From positions 972,287-1,036,286 of the forward strand of contig VZTG01006027.1 in NCBI GenBank assembly GCA_013397845.1: a DNA stretch of 64,000 bases. Reading direction: 5' to 3'. The stretch's first letter is position 1; every line of letters begins with the position of its first letter. A model generated the notes under the pieces. The model ran no database searches. It was given only the letters and a program-made list of their open reading frames with translations, and was not told where the DNA came from. Below, one piece after another: positions 13,501 to 27,218 of the stretch. This stretch comes from Melanocharis versteri. Its lineage: Eukaryota; Chordata; Aves; Passeriformes; Melanocharitidae. A program made the translations under genes and the position numbers.

Positions 13501-16500
13501 GGTAGGAATTGGGAGGTGTTGGGAAATGACACAATAGCAGTTTCAGGAGCATTGCTCATGAATCACTGTCTGAGTACATCCTCTGCTCTAGTCTGTGTCA
13601 TGCAGCAAGGGGTTTTTATGACTATTTTGTTTGTTCCTATGATTTATTCGTAGCATTCTTCTGAAGCTGCCAAGGCAAGGTAAAAGATGCTTGTCTCTCT
13701 GTGTTCTTGTAAGTCTAAAGTTCAGGGTTATTTTCTAAAGGCAAAACGAGTATGGAATATCTTGTCCAATCTCTGCACAATTTTTTTCCTTGAAACAGCA
13801 TTTGTCTCTGTCATGTGCAGCTGACTTCATTCTCTGCTAGAAGCTTCTCACTGGTAAGCTTTGCTGTCATCCTGGATGCACAAATTATTCTTGTTTATTT
13901 TGGAATAGCTTGGGAGACATGTTCTCTTCATTCTTCTCAAAGTCACAGAACACAGAGGTCTTTTCCATCCTCCTGCAAACAGGACAGGAAGGAAAACCAG
14001 ATGACAAGGTTATCCTACAATTTATACCAGGAGGCCCTGCTTTTACATGCTTACAATCTGCCCAGACTTTGTCATTGCAAATTTCCTTGTTGAGAGTCTT
14101 CTTCAGACTGAATTATTTGGGTGAATTTCAGCTGAAACACTTCAGCAGAGTGAGATCTTCCACTTAGTTCTCCTTGCTGCCAGCTGAGTTCTGGAGCAGA
14201 GAATATGGTAGATGGCAAAAGCACATCCGTTTACACTTACAGCTTTTCCTGTTGGCATCCAGCAGTGTGGAGGAAGGTGGCAGGTGCTGCGGGGTGGAGG
14301 TGTGGGCCTGATGTGGTGTTGGGGAACCAGAGCCTGTGAAGGGCTTGCTGAGGAAATGCGGGAGCCAGATTTTGAAAACAAAACACAACTAAAGCATGTG
14401 TGCAAAGGGGAGCTAAACTAAGATTGCATAGACAACCCGAAGTATTTTTTCCCCCAGATTTTTTAAAATGCTTTACTTTGCATCTTTAAGCGTTTGCTTT
14501 TTTCATGCCTGGTTTTATGGCACTTGAAATGAGTGAGACTATATAAAAAGTAGTGTTACATTTTGTGTGAGCCAAAGAGCCATCCTAAAGTGAGAAGCAG
14601 GAAAGTGTTTATCAAATGCCTGTGTATGTTGTAGGGTGCAAACAGATGTTCTCTATGTGAAACTTGGATAGAAACACAAGTTTAGCAAAGCCTCCTCTCG
14701 CCTTTCGCTACGGCTTTGAGGGATGTATCAGCCTTCCAGAGATCAGGTTCTGCAGATCGTACAAGCCATTGTTTTTTCTTAACAAGGTTTGCCAAGCTTG
14801 TCCCTGGTTGTAAACCTTTATTTCCTGTAATTTAAACAAATGGTGCATTTCAGAAGTGACTCAGTTCCTTGAAATAAAGATGTATTTCTGCTAGCTGACT
14901 AGATGGAAACCTGGTTCATCTATACTGCTGCCTTTCCCAAAGCTACTGCATGGCCCATAACACTGCATTCAGCTCTTCTCTCAGCTTTTTTCTAAATACT
15001 CCTACAATCTCTTTCATGCCAACCTGAGTCTGAAAGAGTGTTTGGATAAGTTTTCAAACCATCGATATTTGAGTGGACTGGCAAAAAGCAAGGCAGTTGT
15101 TTCTGGAACTGACACTGCTTTCCAGAAGAGTAGGCATGTTTGAGATGATCTCTGGCTTTGTGTCCATACCAGGGTACTCAGAAAAATTAATGCAAGTCAA
15201 CTAAAAATGATAAAGCCAAAAGCCAAGTGAAATCACGTTCACATGGAGGATGCCTTTTGTGACATTTAATTACTGAACTGATCTGTAAAGGTCTAAAGTT
15301 GTTTTGAGTTATATAACTATTTTAACTAATCTGCCTTGTCTTTGAACCTTTGCTTGCCTTCCTTTGCCTTTCTTTACTGTACCTGTATCTTGGGTATCAT
15401 AACACTAGTCTGATGCTCGGAAAGCTCTGAGTGTTACCTCTAGTTAGCATTCACTCTTCTTTCTAACCTGTCTTACTTGCTGCCTGATGACCCATTGGGC
15501 AATTGTTTTTAATTAGCAAGTTAACTACTAGTTTGCAGTGCAATGATTAAAAAAAATACCCTAACTAAACAAAACACTCAGCTTCTCAAAAGTGTCGGTT
15601 AAGTTATTTACAATGCTCCTTGTAAACTTCTTGAGTATATTTATTAAGAGTGGTGAATTTTTGTGGCTGGTGGCCTCCCTATTATGTCCTGCAGTGTCTT
15701 TGGTAAGCAGGGAGAAAGAAGACGATGTTTGCTTCTGTTTGAAAAACCCCAAATTGAGCAAATTATTGTCTAGAACAGCGATTTCATCAGATACTTGTGG
15801 TCAGCCAGAGAGATTTGCACAGGCCTCAGACACCTGCATAAGAAGAGCTGCAAAACCTGTTGATGGAATGAATGACATGCAGGGACTCTACCAAAACTCT
15901 CCTTAGATTTCAGCATAAGTGAAAACAAATGTTCTTCTGTAAATATCCCCCAGGTGAATACATTTATTCTCTTCACAGCTTTGAAACACGCTTCAGGCTA
16001 GAGAGGCTCCCTGGAGAGGGAATTTAGCGCTCAGAGCTAAAGGTCAGGGTCAGGTCACTCTGCTCCATTTGAAATTTGGCACCTAGGTACATATGGCAAC
16101 TGCATCATCCCAGGGGCTAATTTGCCAAATCAGATTGCATCCTCTTTCATTGCTGTGTGCCAAGCTCTTATGTCAGTCTACTCCTTGCAAAGTTGAATGT
16201 CGAACATCCAGGACCTGCTTGTAGCACCAGCCACTTTCAGCAGCTGCGCTCCCTTGGAAGGAAACCAGAGCACACCTACCTGATAATAAGAACAACATTT
16301 ACATGGTGGTTTTGATTTCAAAACTTTATTAAGCATCAAAGGCAAAGTTGCGCTTGACCCTTGGAGGCATTTACAAGCAGCTCTCTTCCTTGCTCATGCA
16401 CAAGGGCCGTGGGATGAGTGGATGGAAATTGTAGCCTCCGTAGAGGTAGGTGCAGACCCTGGCTCACAGCCTCTCCTGTGAAGCCAGCACCTCCCAGGAG

Positions 16501-16600
16501 TTCCCCAAGAGCTTATAATCGAGGCACAGATGGATGAGAGAAGGAAGCAGAGACACTGGAGAAGGTAAATTATAAGGATAGGGGTATCCAAGAGCATTTG
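10500..16600. other. Non-coding DNA, nothing specific recognised
   Basis: Long stretch of single-copy-looking sequence. The largest open frame, 179 codons at 12526-13065, has no recognisable domain, no convincing splice context and a length expected by chance in a window this size. No transposon tail, tandem array or RNA gene was seen. Isolated AATAAA words occur but have no transcript to terminate. Confidence 0.55.
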
Positions 16601-16760
16601 TTTGGCTGAGTGCAGAATCCACGATGCTCTCGGCGTTATCGCGCTTGAGTCAGAGTCAGGTTATTACACAGCCCCGCTTGGGATGCCATGGTTATCTTTA
16701 CTCTACAAGTTCTAGCAGCTTAATTAGGTTGGTCTGGGGTAGGAGGAGATTGGCAAAAAC
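16600..16760. promoter_or_regulatory. Short candidate conserved element with CpG-rich core
   Basis: The core GGCGTTATCGCGC at 16632-16644 packs CpGs into otherwise AT-rich surroundings. It is followed at once by a perfect AP-1-type TGAGTCA at 16646-16652 and by a CTTAATTAGG homeodomain-like word near 16719. No coding potential. Calling it regulatory is inference from this concentration of motifs. Confidence 0.3.
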
Positions 16761-18060
16761 TCCTGCTGCACATACAGTTATGCTGAGAAACTAGTTTTTT
16801 CCCAGTACAGCTTTGCTTTGATAGGTTGTGTCACTGGGATGAGTTGCACGCAGCGTTTCTCTGTTCCTGGCATTGATGCACATATGTTGTTAAGAGTTTT
16901 GAAACCTGAATATCCTTTCTTCAAGATAGAAAAGAGGAGTCATGGAACTGAAACAATGGAAGAACTGTAGTGAGTTTCTGCCAGTGATTATGCTGAGATT
17001 TGGGATGGTTTTATTCCTGCTTCTGTACCCAGGCAGCTATAAAAGGCATCTCTGTTGTGTCAGTCATCTGGATGCTTTTGCAGAGGCTGGGGCAGGGAGG
17101 CCGCAGGGGAGGGCAGAGGAAATGCTGAGATAGAGAGGGAAACTTTGGAAAACCCAGAAGGTACTGGAGGCTTCAGCTTGCTTCAATTAGTGGAAGTCAG
17201 TGTGCACGTCCTTCCCTCACTGCCTCCCTTTGATCTTTCTTAAAGGTGTAATGCTAGAAACAGATTTAATCATGATACAAAAAAAACGGGAAATGCAGTC
17301 TGTAGCTTTTATGATTATTCCCTCAAAAGGGCCTTGGAGATTTTAGTTTTCCTTTTTTTCTGGCCTTGGAGATAGACATGTTCATATAACCCTGCTGGTT
17401 TATCATTCCTATCAGTAGCACGCCTGCTGCCAAGATCCGGCATTCCGTGATACAGAGTCTGTGCCTAAAAACTGCCAGCTCTGAGGGGCTTTTGAGGATG
17501 ACAGTTGTTTTCTCTGCAGACGGGTGTGAACAGTGGCTCTGGAGAGCACATTCCCTGCCGGATAATGGTGCACCCAGCCTTTGCCCTTCTGTTTCTGCTG
17601 AGCAGTCAGTTGCCCTGATTTGTAGTGCTCTCCAATGCCTGTGCTCTTTTTTCCTCCCCTTTTTCAACATGACAAAAGGTTCATGTGTTTAACCTTTAGA
17701 GGCATTATTGTTGGTCTCTGTTCCCCTTGCCAAGTGGATGGGGATGTTTCTGAGTAATGAAGTCCAGGAGCAGGATGGGACTTTGGACCAGAAGGTTGTG
17801 TTTATCTGCTATGGCATCCTCACCACAGTCATGCAGTTGGGAGGAAAGATAATCTTGTATTTCGAATGACTGAAGCCTCCTAACAGGAGATAAAAATACC
17901 TCTCAGAAAAATAGCTGGCTAAATACCCATTGGTATTACGCTGTGTCCAAAAGTCAGGGAAGAATTTTTAGCCTGTCAAGCTACTGAGAGCAAATGTGAG
18001 CCGTGTTTTACCCTAATTCAGTAAAATAAAAAACAAGCCAAAATGTTTTGTAAAAATTAG
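16760..18060. other. Non-coding DNA, nothing specific recognised
   Basis: No supported feature. Frames of 81 to 115 codons on opposite strands at 17323-17692 overlap each other and resemble no protein family. A short A run (8 bases) occurs near 17279. Confidence 0.55.
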
Positions 18061-18720
18061 TCTTTGATCTTTCCTAATGCGCAGCCTGTGTTAGTGGTCA
18101 CAGCTGTCCAATTCTCTCAGCCTGTTTCTGTTCTCCCCGATGCCATTTTTACATTGGTGCAGTTTCAGTGGCGTCAGTGGAGCAGTTCCAGATTTATACC
18201 AGCAGTTTGGCAAACCCCGAATGTTTAAAAATCATGAGTCAGGCTCCAGAAAATAATGTGACTTTTCTTAAAAATCATTATTTAGAACAACGCATTAGAT
18301 TGGAGGTATGTTTTTAATTTTCTTTTTAATGTTTCTGCTGACGGGTGCAGCAGGTTTTCTTTAACCTGTCTGTGAGGTCTGGAAGATTAGTTTGCAGTTG
18401 CCAGTGAAAGCTGTGACTCCTGCTCGAGCACAGCACTCCTTTAAAACTTGTAAACTTGGAACTTTTAAAGCAGAACTTTAGTCAGATATTCTTCTTGCTC
18501 TCTGTCTGGGCAGCACTTGGTGGGAAGTCTCTTTTCTGGCCCATGGTCTGAACTCTAACATGTATATGAAATATGATAATTAATCAACACAATTAATAAC
18601 CAGAATTTTAATCAGCATAATCAATATAACAGCCATCAGTATTTTATATTAAAATCCTGAGAGCTGTCAGGATTGCATTTCAGTGAGAACAGGATGCATT
18701 GATGCACTTCTCTGTTGACT
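18060..18720. promoter_or_regulatory. Candidate AT-rich conserved non-coding element
   Basis: Non-repetitive AT-rich block with many TAAT cores, including AATTAAT at 18578-18584 and again at 18591-18597, and further AATC/TAAT words to 18650. It contains no simple tandem unit and no transposon signature. The arrangement is typical of homeodomain-bound vertebrate enhancers. Conservation is not demonstrated. Confidence 0.3.
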
Positions 18721-18884
18721 GATTTTTACCAAGCCTGGAGACAGAACACGAAGCGTCCTACCCCGAGCGAGTTTGGTTTTAGCTTGGAGCCGTGACACCA
18801 AGAACGGAGCCAAGTGCTGGAGTTCCTAGTGAGCTGATATTTTATACTCCTGGTTGGATTAGTTAAACTGCTCAGCAGGAAAGC

Positions 18885-19200
18885 CTGCGTGTGTGTGCGC
18901 TTGCACGGATCTAAACAAAGCTTCCTCACACACACAGGAAGCCAGCCAGCTTCTCCATTGATTATGGGTTTGTCTTTCTGTTGCCCATGCCTGTGCCTTT
19001 TATCATTTATTTGGAAAGTTAATGAAAACAAGCTTAGTACAAGGAAAAGCACCCAGCAGAGCAGCCATCAATGCTGCAGAAGTTTCTTCTTGCCTGCTTA
19101 TAATTAATGCCTCTTCCAGCAGAGAGGGACTTAATGTGGCAGAGCCAGCCAGCATATGCATCAGTCTGCTGGAACGGTGATTATTGATAATGGCTGGGAG
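18885..19200. promoter_or_regulatory. Candidate conserved non-coding element
   Basis: Single-copy sequence ending in TGATTATTGATAATGG at 19178-19193, with an ATATGCAT word near 19154 and a TTGATTATGG word near 18958. No long frame of protein character. Judged CNE-like from motif density and absence of repeat features; low to moderate confidence. Confidence 0.3.
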
Positions 19201-22200
19201 GGAAGGCTGCCTCAGGTGGAGGGAAGACAGCGTGTCTTACCTTGTGTCAAGGAAAGTGTAAAAACCATCATTTTTTTGAAAAATAATTTCTAAAAATGAA
19301 TATTTCGGCTGTCACAATGACACCAGCAGCTCTGGGTGGTGTTGGCTGTGCTGTAGAGCTGTTCTGAAAGACTTAACATGTATTAGAAGTCCAGTCTGGC
19401 GTGCTGGTGCACAAATGCCACTTGTGTTGCTTAAAAACAGTGAGCCAAATGTATTTTGGAAACAAAAGATGAACCCAGTACGGCATTTCTGGTTAGTGTA
19501 AAGCATGGACTGAGTGAACTGGAATTAAATATGCATTGAGATTAATGAGGAAAGTTGTAAGCAAAGCAGAGGCGTGATGGATGGTGGTCTCCACTGAGGT
19601 GGTCATGCAGATCTCCTGGAATAAACGTGGTGCAATTTGTGTGGTTCATAGCACCAGGCTTACCACAAACTCCTGCAGGTCTTGGCCTTGGGCTTTGGAG
19701 ACACTGCCCCACACAGAAATGCCTTCAGCCATACTCAGACCAGTGTTTTTCTGCCCTGGGATTTTAGAATTCCTGTGTAGATGGTGAGTTAATGACCCAG
19801 CAAATTAATTGCTTCGTGAGGCTGCATTAATAATTGATGTTCTCTTACTCCTCTTCATATTATATACAAACTCTCCGTTCAGCATCTGCAACTAAAACAG
19901 GCAAAATTACAAAATTGCTTCTAATCCCTCACTGAGCATGCTGCTCTGGCAGGATGGGACGAGTGCTCAGGTACTGCTTTTAGTGCTGTACTGAGGAAAT
20001 AAATTGTATCAACAACATCTCAAGTTGCAGGAAAACTTGCTGCCCAAGGGCTGACGAGAGGTCACTTTTTCAGATTAGGGGTTATGCCTTTTTACAGGAA
20101 ACTACATTTTAGTTGATACCTGCCTGGTGTCTGGAGGAAAGAGCAGTGAAAGCTCTGACTTAAATCCACATCAGCAAGAGAACACATTTAATTGAGAGGC
20201 CTTATCTACACAGAGTGTTGTTGGTTGTGTGACTTTGTTTTCTCAACACATACTTCTTATTCTTGCAGCTCTACCTTTGGGACCCCCTGATAACAAATCA
20301 CTGTGTCACTTAATTGTCTGGGACTTTCTCATTTCTTCAGATTATTAAATGAGGTGGTTTAAACATTAAGTGCAGGAGATCACTGATGGGCCTCTGTTAA
20401 GCTACTGTACTACTGGGAGAGATAACCAAAGATCCAGAGACATGTTTTCAGGGAAAAGCAAACATTTCTAGGAGGAGGTGGATGTGCTAGTGACTGGTGT
20501 TTAACCTGGTGTGAGGTTTGATGGCATCTGGTGCTGCTCTGGCCCCTGAGTCGCAGCCACGCGCTCCCTCTGGCACTACCACCATTCTGTGCTTGTGCAG
20601 TGAGCTGCTCCAGGAAACTCAGCTGGCTGAAAAGTTGGAGGTTTGGGGTACTTTTGTTTGGCCTCTCTTCATCTGGGACAGCTCTGGATTTCTGTGTTAG
20701 TTCCTGAGTTCCAGTGCTGGCACTGAGGAGGAGATGGGAACATGCAGCCAGGGAGCTCATAGTGTTTAAAGCTCCTGTGGCAGAGCACCTAGGTATCAAA
20801 GATGAAGGAAGTTTATTTCTAATCAACCAGTCTTACATTTCAATCAAAGAGTTTAAATTTATACACATAAATAATTCATGCACTTATTATGCTACACATT
20901 CAGAATGCGGAACGCACATTAACTTGTCCTTGTCCCACTCTAACAGATATGCAAGTGTGATCATCCCTGTTTTATTAGGGGAAAGTGATACCAAAGGTGA
21001 GATCTTGGTGCATTAAAATTCGTACAGGCCCCCCCAGCAACTAGATTTTCACTTGAAATAACTGAGATGGCTGACTGTTGCTCTGAGGGTAGTAGTGGCA
21101 CTTTTTCTAGCTCCAGTGCAATGATTGTGTCACAGAAAGGATATTAGGGTAGTTATGCAGCAGAAGTAGGTGAGTGTGGCATTGCCTCAGTGCTCCCAGG
21201 AATTAATAACCCCCCAGGGATGTGAATGCCATACCTGCTTTGCCATTTTTAGTCCACGGGGCAGTGCCACCTCTCATCTGAAAAACAGAGATAAGTGCGA
21301 TCACTAATGCTTTATGCTAAAAAGTATATGCTTGCCTCTTAAAGAAGGATAAAATTTATTAATAAGCTTGATTGTGTTCAATTTTAAAAACCTGGCTAGT
21401 TCCTGAAATAATATTTCATACTATATACATGAGTAAGCCTTTGGCTTGGGGAAAAGTGTTGTGCCTTTCCAGTTGCTGCTCAGTTTTGTGTTGTTCTAAT
21501 TCATTTTCTTTGTTTGATTTTTATCTTGGCAAGATCCTGACTTGTTATTTTGCAGTTTGAGGAATTAACATTTCCTTTTGATTGAAGACATAATTTAGCA
21601 TTATATGTAAAAATTGTATTGCAGCAAGTGTCACCTGAAATGTCTAAAGCAGACTCCAAATCTATATGAATTATGGGTTAGTCTTTCAAGTGTTATGGAG
21701 TAGCCATGATTGATCCATCCTCCCCTGCTGCAAAGCCCCCCAGTTGTAAGGCTGTGCCTTCTACACTTCAGCCTCCACGTTATTAGCAATCCACTCACAA
21801 TGCACACCACAAATCACTGCTCCTGACTCCTTAGAAGGAGCTGCCTGGGAGAGGGCATGGAGCTGACACCATGTCCATGCCTTCCTGGCCAGGCTGCAGG
21901 TGGAGCTGGAAGCCCAGCCCGATGTGGGGATTGTCTGGCACTTCCCTCGCAGGGCTGTTGACAATCGCCTGTAGCTTTGCCAAACTTCAACTGTTGGAGC
22001 TGAAATTTTCCATGTCGTGTGTCTGCCTGCAGCTGATTTCCTTTTCTTTGAAAGTTCAAATAGAAAGATTTGGCTCCCTAAAAGAAATGAGGTAGGGAGA
22101 AATAAATTGGTTTGGTCATGTTATAAGCGCTTGCAAATAGTTTGCTAAGGAGCTCGCACACTTATGTACTTTGAAGTGAGGATGTGAAATTTGGCCAGGA

Positions 22201-22570
22201 CTTAGTCCTGTGGAAGACAGATGCCTTTTGCTGTCTCTACAAAAGTCGTGTAAGTCCTGCCAAGTCAGAATACTCTCAGAAGGATCAGTTTGCAGATTCT
22301 AAGGGTTTCAGGAAAACACAGGTAGGCTTTTGAAAGGAAAATACCATTTCCTAAGTAGTTTGCTGGATATTCTAAATAAGGAGTTTCCCAAAAGACAGCC
22401 TCATAAAGACATGTCTTCCATCAGGATGAAAATGAATGCTCAGGATTGCATAGCAGCCAAGATCACAAGAAACCCCAAATGTACTTAAAGGGCACCTGAT
22501 AAGATCAGTGAAAAGATACCCATTACTGCCTCTTGCCTCTGGAACGTCATGTAAATCTGTCTGCACTTGC
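19200..22570. other. Non-coding DNA, nothing specific recognised
   Basis: No supported gene. The longest frame (138 codons, minus strand, 20410-20826) has no domain I recognise and overlaps open frames on the other strand. No repeat families or tandem arrays were seen. Sequence at 22360-22570 grades into the CNE-like block that follows. Confidence 0.55.
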
Positions 22571-22830
22571 CTTTCACACTTTTAATTGAAAACATAAAGG
22601 GATGGGGGGAGCGTTTGAGCAGATTAGCTAATTGATTGATTATTTACAAGGAATCAAAATTAGAGGGACAATGATGTCTTTTTAGAGAGGCGTCGAGGCA
22701 AATTGTATGATTATCAAGTTCTCCATATGCACAGTTTGACATGCACAGCGCTGCAGCATCCATTTGTACACAAATCATGCATCAGGGGTTTTCCTAGCAC
22801 ATTTTAAGAGCATTTAACATGCCTTTCTCA
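22570..22830. promoter_or_regulatory. Candidate conserved non-coding element
   Basis: Contains GCTAATTGATTGATTATTTA (22627-22646), a dense homeodomain/PBX-like string, followed by GAGGCGTCGAGGC with two CpGs in AT-rich surroundings near 22687 and a CATATGCAC word. No repeat family, tandem unit or coding frame explains it. It has one of the clearest CNE textures in the window, though this was judged by eye only. Confidence 0.4.
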
Positions 22831-23199
22831 AAACCACAAAAGCAATGCCATAGTGCATTAAGAATGAAATATTTAACTCTGGCACAAAGCGCTTGTCTAC
22901 CTCGTGGATGCCAGTCGAGGTTTCGGTGCAGTATTGACCATGGCTTTGCTGAATGCTCTGGGGCCAAATCCCTCTCCTGCTTATTCCTGGGCCAGAGACA
23001 GGCTCATGAAGAATGTGCGTTAATGTGCACCATATTCTCAGCCATCTGTTGACCCCATCTGACTTGCTCTTGCCTGTGGGGCTGCTCTCTGGGGAGAGCC
23101 AGCAAAGGTCAGGAGGGCACCCAAGCCTTGTTGTAAGCTGCCGAGTGGCAGTACCATCTGTAAGACTTTCTTCCTCTGCTTCTGTTCCAAATCTGCCTT

Positions 23200-23436
23200 A
23201 TTGAGGGCGGTGGACAAGTATTTTGATATAATTAGCTAATCCTGAAAAAGCCAGCCCCCATCCCCGACAGCCAGCAGTCCCGTCCCGGCTGGAGCAGACC
23301 CGCCAAAGGGAGGGACCTGCAAGTTCATTCTGGTTGTGCTGTTTGCTGACAGCCCTCGAAGCCCATGGGGACAGCTTGGCCAGAAGTGATTCCTTGCAAT
23401 GAATGGTGTGATTTGTGCCAAGTGTTTTGAGACTGT
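23200..23436. promoter_or_regulatory. Candidate conserved non-coding element
   Basis: Begins with TGATATAATTAGCTAATCC near 23224 and continues into a GC-richer part with several CpGs (CCCCGACAG, CCCGTCCCGG, CCCGCC near 23260-23302). Single-copy in appearance. The abrupt change to a T tract at 23437 marks the right edge. Confidence 0.3.
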
Positions 23437-23470
23437 CTTTCTTTTTTTTTCTCCTTTTTTTTTTTTTTTT
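23437..23470. repeat. Poly(T) tract
   Basis: Near-pure T run interrupted by C and CTCC. It may be a simple homopolymer expansion or the reverse-strand tail of a lost retroposed sequence. No target-site duplication or retroposon body was recognised beside it. Confidence 0.8.
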
Positions 23471-23479
23471 AAATATTCA

Positions 23480-26400
23480 TGTATTCACTACTTTTGTCTG
23501 GGCATGGGTAGCCTACTCTTTTGGCATTTTGAAATTTAAGCACCTCTCTTAGTAGCAAAAGGCAAGTTCTCAACCGTTTCCCCTGGTGACATTCACTCTT
23601 GGATGTCTGTTACAATCTTGGCGAGCAAAGATGATGGCTCAAGCACAGAATCTGGCCTCCTCTCCAAATTGCCTTGATTTCTTATCTCTGAAGCTGGATT
23701 ATTTTGCACAGATCTTGCTGTTTCATAGGTTTCACGGTCCTATTTCAATTAATGCCATCCTGGGGACACATGAGCCCAGTGTAAAATGTCATCACAGTGT
23801 TTGAGAGTGGTTTTGAGAGTCTGTTCTGCACATACTAAAAACTGTGTCAATACATAGTCAGGCTTTTAAAAGCGGTGTTTATAGCACCATAATGACTCTG
23901 TATCTAGGTCTTGAATCAGAACAGGGTGTGGGCCCTTTACAATGTGAATACAATAACATGTATTAAATAACATTGGGAAGTTACTGCCAGCGCACAGTAG
24001 CCAATTTTCCGATGTTAATACCTGAGAACAGCAAATCGAGGCTGGCCAGGCTGGTGGCCTCGGGCCAGCTTTTCCCCGGGCAAGTCTCGAGTCAGCCTGG
24101 CTCGAGGTGAACTCAGTGCTGTGTGGGGCTGAGCTGAGCCTTTGCAGCCCCAGCAGCAGCCAGTCCTTCCCCCTCCGAAGGCAGGAGCCGTGCCTGGGCT
24201 GTCCCTGCACAGCACCCGGGGAGCCCGACCTGCTCCCCAGGCTGCCCTGGGATGGCTGGGCGGGGGAGCCAGACTTTAGAGACCGTGTTGTGAAAGTGTT
24301 GATCTAGATCCCCAGGAAATCCTGTTAAGCAACAACAGAAGTGCCTGGGGCAAGGGGAAAAAAAAAAAAAAATCTGTCTGCTCTGAGCTGTGGCCCTCTC
24401 ATTTGCATGCAACATATGTCCTCTTCGTTTGCGTGTCAAAATAACCCTGCCCCAGTTGCCTCAAGCAAAGAGATTAGATCTGGGGAGGAGGCTTGCACCA
24501 GGACAACTTTTAGCACAAGGAAATTCTGAAAGAGTAAAGATAATTAAAAACAAGAGATGAAAGCTAGCTCAGTCAGCTTGCTTGACATAGCCATGTATCT
24601 CCCAATAATTCAAGAAACCTCTCAGTATCCAGAACTGTCCATCATCCACCCTGTTTTCCCCTGCCAGCACGATCTGGCATTTTAAAATTAAAATTGTTGT
24701 GCTTGTCCTGCTGACTCATATGTTGTGCATCTCTCTTCTGTCCAGATTTGGGATGAAATCTTGGCCCTGTGCTGTAAGCCTGTGTTATGCAGGAGGTCAG
24801 AGCAGTTAATCAAAATGGATCATTCTAGCTTTATAGCATAAAAGTCAGTTAAGTCATTGGCAAAACTCCTGCTGATGCCTATAAATGCGGAATTCGAACT
24901 ATATAACCCCGAGACTCCAAATGGCTGGCTGTAAGATTCTGAGCCCAGCTCTTCTGTTTAGAGCTCCAGAGCCTCTCTGCTTATTTACTTCCCTTTTTTT
25001 GCATGCGTCCCATGCATTTGAAGTGCTGAGATTTTTTTAATGACAAGAGCAAAGCCTTGTTTCTTAGGAATAAAATGTGGTTTCAGTTTATTACTTTTTG
25101 AGTAAAAATGAATGACTTGAAAATACCCCTAATCCATTTCTTACCTTTTTCACTGTGACTTTTCTTTTGCCATTGCAATAAAGCAAATTTTTAATAGGAT
25201 CGAGGGGAAAAATTCTAGGATCACTTTGCACTATATTTCTGCCTACAGCTGAAATCTCAAATCTAACCCATAAACCCTTAAAAGTAGTGAGGAGGAAAGG
25301 ATCACTAATAACCTTATAACTAGTTTTGAGACTCACCATAAGAACATTATCTGTAAAGGCTGCATGTTGGTTACACTGACTTAGCAATAATAAGCAATAA
25401 AAATAAAACACACTGCAAGGCTGAAACAAGCATGAAAGCCTAAAATGTGAATTTTGGAACGTTCCATAGTGATGTGGTTGACCAGTGCTGCTGTATTCAG
25501 GGTTTCTGCGTGAACCTGCTGTTCAGCACCTTGCCCCCTACTTTGTTTGGGAGCTCTTGCTCCTGCTTTTCATTGGCCCCATTGGTAAAAAATGCAGCTG
25601 GGGCTGCACCACGGAGCACGTGGTGGTTGATGGATCTGTGGGACACAGTTTGCTGTACGCAGGTAACCTACCAGACCTTCAGTTTAGGTGAGTCCTAAAC
25701 AGAATGAAAACTAGCCTTGGATCAAATGCACAGTTACCTTTGTGTCTTCTCAGGGGGCTGGGAACTCTCCATGGGGCAGGCAGAGCTCGAGTAAGTTATG
25801 CAAACGCTATTGTGTGAGGCTTGTGTAAGGGCTAAATCATTTTAGCCTCTGGGCTAAATTGTTTGATTGGATGGAAACCATTTAAGATGAGACTGGGTTT
25901 TTTTTTTCCTTGAAATAGTTTATTCCCTGACCACATTTTAAGTAGCTAGAATGTTTTGCTTGGTGGAGTGTATGACTGTGGGGGGTAGAGAGCAAGGGAA
26001 AGGGAATTTGGACTCATTTTTGTGGATATCCCAAAATAACCCAAATGAAGACAACCCAACCTGAAATGTAAGAATTCCCAGAGGCTGCTTGGTCATAGGA
26101 TATATTTCCACATTGTATTAGAGCAATTCCCTGAACTGGAGAAGACGGAGGCAGTACTGGCTGACTTGTAGTTTTACTGCCCAATTGTTTATTAGCAATC
26201 CTGCTGTGCAAAAGCATTGAAGAAATGGAAGTTATTCAGAGGCGACTCTGAGCCAGACTTGATTGTTAGCAGCTTTAGGGATTTGGCTATTAGCTGGTGC
26301 GTTCTGTGGTAATGGAATATTGTAAAAATGTTTATATAAAAAAGTGCAAATGTCAAGGCAGTGTGTGAGTATGTGAATAACTCTTCATACAGTAATAGTT

Positions 26401-26880
26401 CTTAGAAGCAAAATTTACCAGAAGTGTAACAGTAAAAAAAAAGTTACTCTGACAGATTTGGTTGGTCTTTAATTTACTTTGCTATAAAACCAGGTCCTTT
26501 ACCCTAGCCTGCACACTGGGCCCAAATTATAGAGTTTGGAACCCCAGAACTGTCTGACCTGACTACTGATGCTCAAGTCAATTCTTTTTATTACTGCCAT
26601 GAGGTTTGCAGCGGGCTGCAGGGTTGTGCATTGAGAGTACATCAGTGCTTTTAGGGTGAACTGGTGTTTTAGGTCGATCGGTAGGAGATAAATTGGAGCT
26701 TTCAGCACCCGCTAAAGAGATGGAGGTAATTTTTTTTCCACTTTTTCATCAGCAATTTGCACAGCCATTTCCAGTAATGGGGATAGGACACATCACAGTT
26801 TGGGGGCCAAGGATGACTTCAACAGCAGAGCATGAATGTGGAACCCTTTATCTCCAACACATCAACTCGCAGCTGCACCT
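23480..26880. other. Non-coding DNA with a GC-rich patch and an A run
   Basis: No supported gene. The segment 24020-24260 is GC-rich with about ten CpGs, which is below usual CpG-island density. It is followed by a 15-base A run at 24358-24372 and an exact octamer ATTTGCAT at 24401-24408. The rest (24540-26880) is ordinary AT-rich sequence without recognisable repeats or exons. Confidence 0.5.
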
Positions 26881-27010
26881 GACTGCTCTGCTGCTCCTGT
26901 CCCCCAAAACTGCTATCCTTTTTGTACAGCCACAGAGGCGTAAATTAATTAAAGCTATCGTTACACAGTCAGCCAGTTGTACTCATCTCCAGCCTGTGCT
27001 TGGTAGGTTT
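26881..27010 (+). repeat. Copy 1 of a diverged local duplicate or unknown repeat
   Basis: This segment resembles 27605-27720. Both start with a CTGCTGCTCC-CCCCCA phrase and then share an ATTAAT...CAGCCA.TTGTA...CTCCAGCCTGT stretch in the same order and spacing. By eye about 70% of bases agree over the last 57 or so. The two copies lie about 0.7 kb apart with the avian CR1 tail between them. I do not recognise the family. Confidence 0.45.
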
Positions 27011-27218
27011 CTGAATAAATGCCCACTCGTGCTGTCTCAGGGTCACTGTTCCTGCCTCTTTCCAGCCTGGATAGCTGTGGTTGCATCAGCTTGTGCTCGA
27101 AGGTTATCTACCCAACCAGTAGGATTACAAGGGCAATATATTTCTTAATGAAAATGTTGATTCTGGAGTACAGTTATAGGGTCATTTACATTATTATGCA
27201 CATAATCTCTTCCAAAGC

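Noticed and set aside
26693..27148. 151-codon frame just upstream of the CR1 tail, considered as CR1 ORF2 end
   Set aside because: It shows no reverse-transcriptase or C-terminal ORF2 features, and the CR1 copy seems to begin only near 27219.
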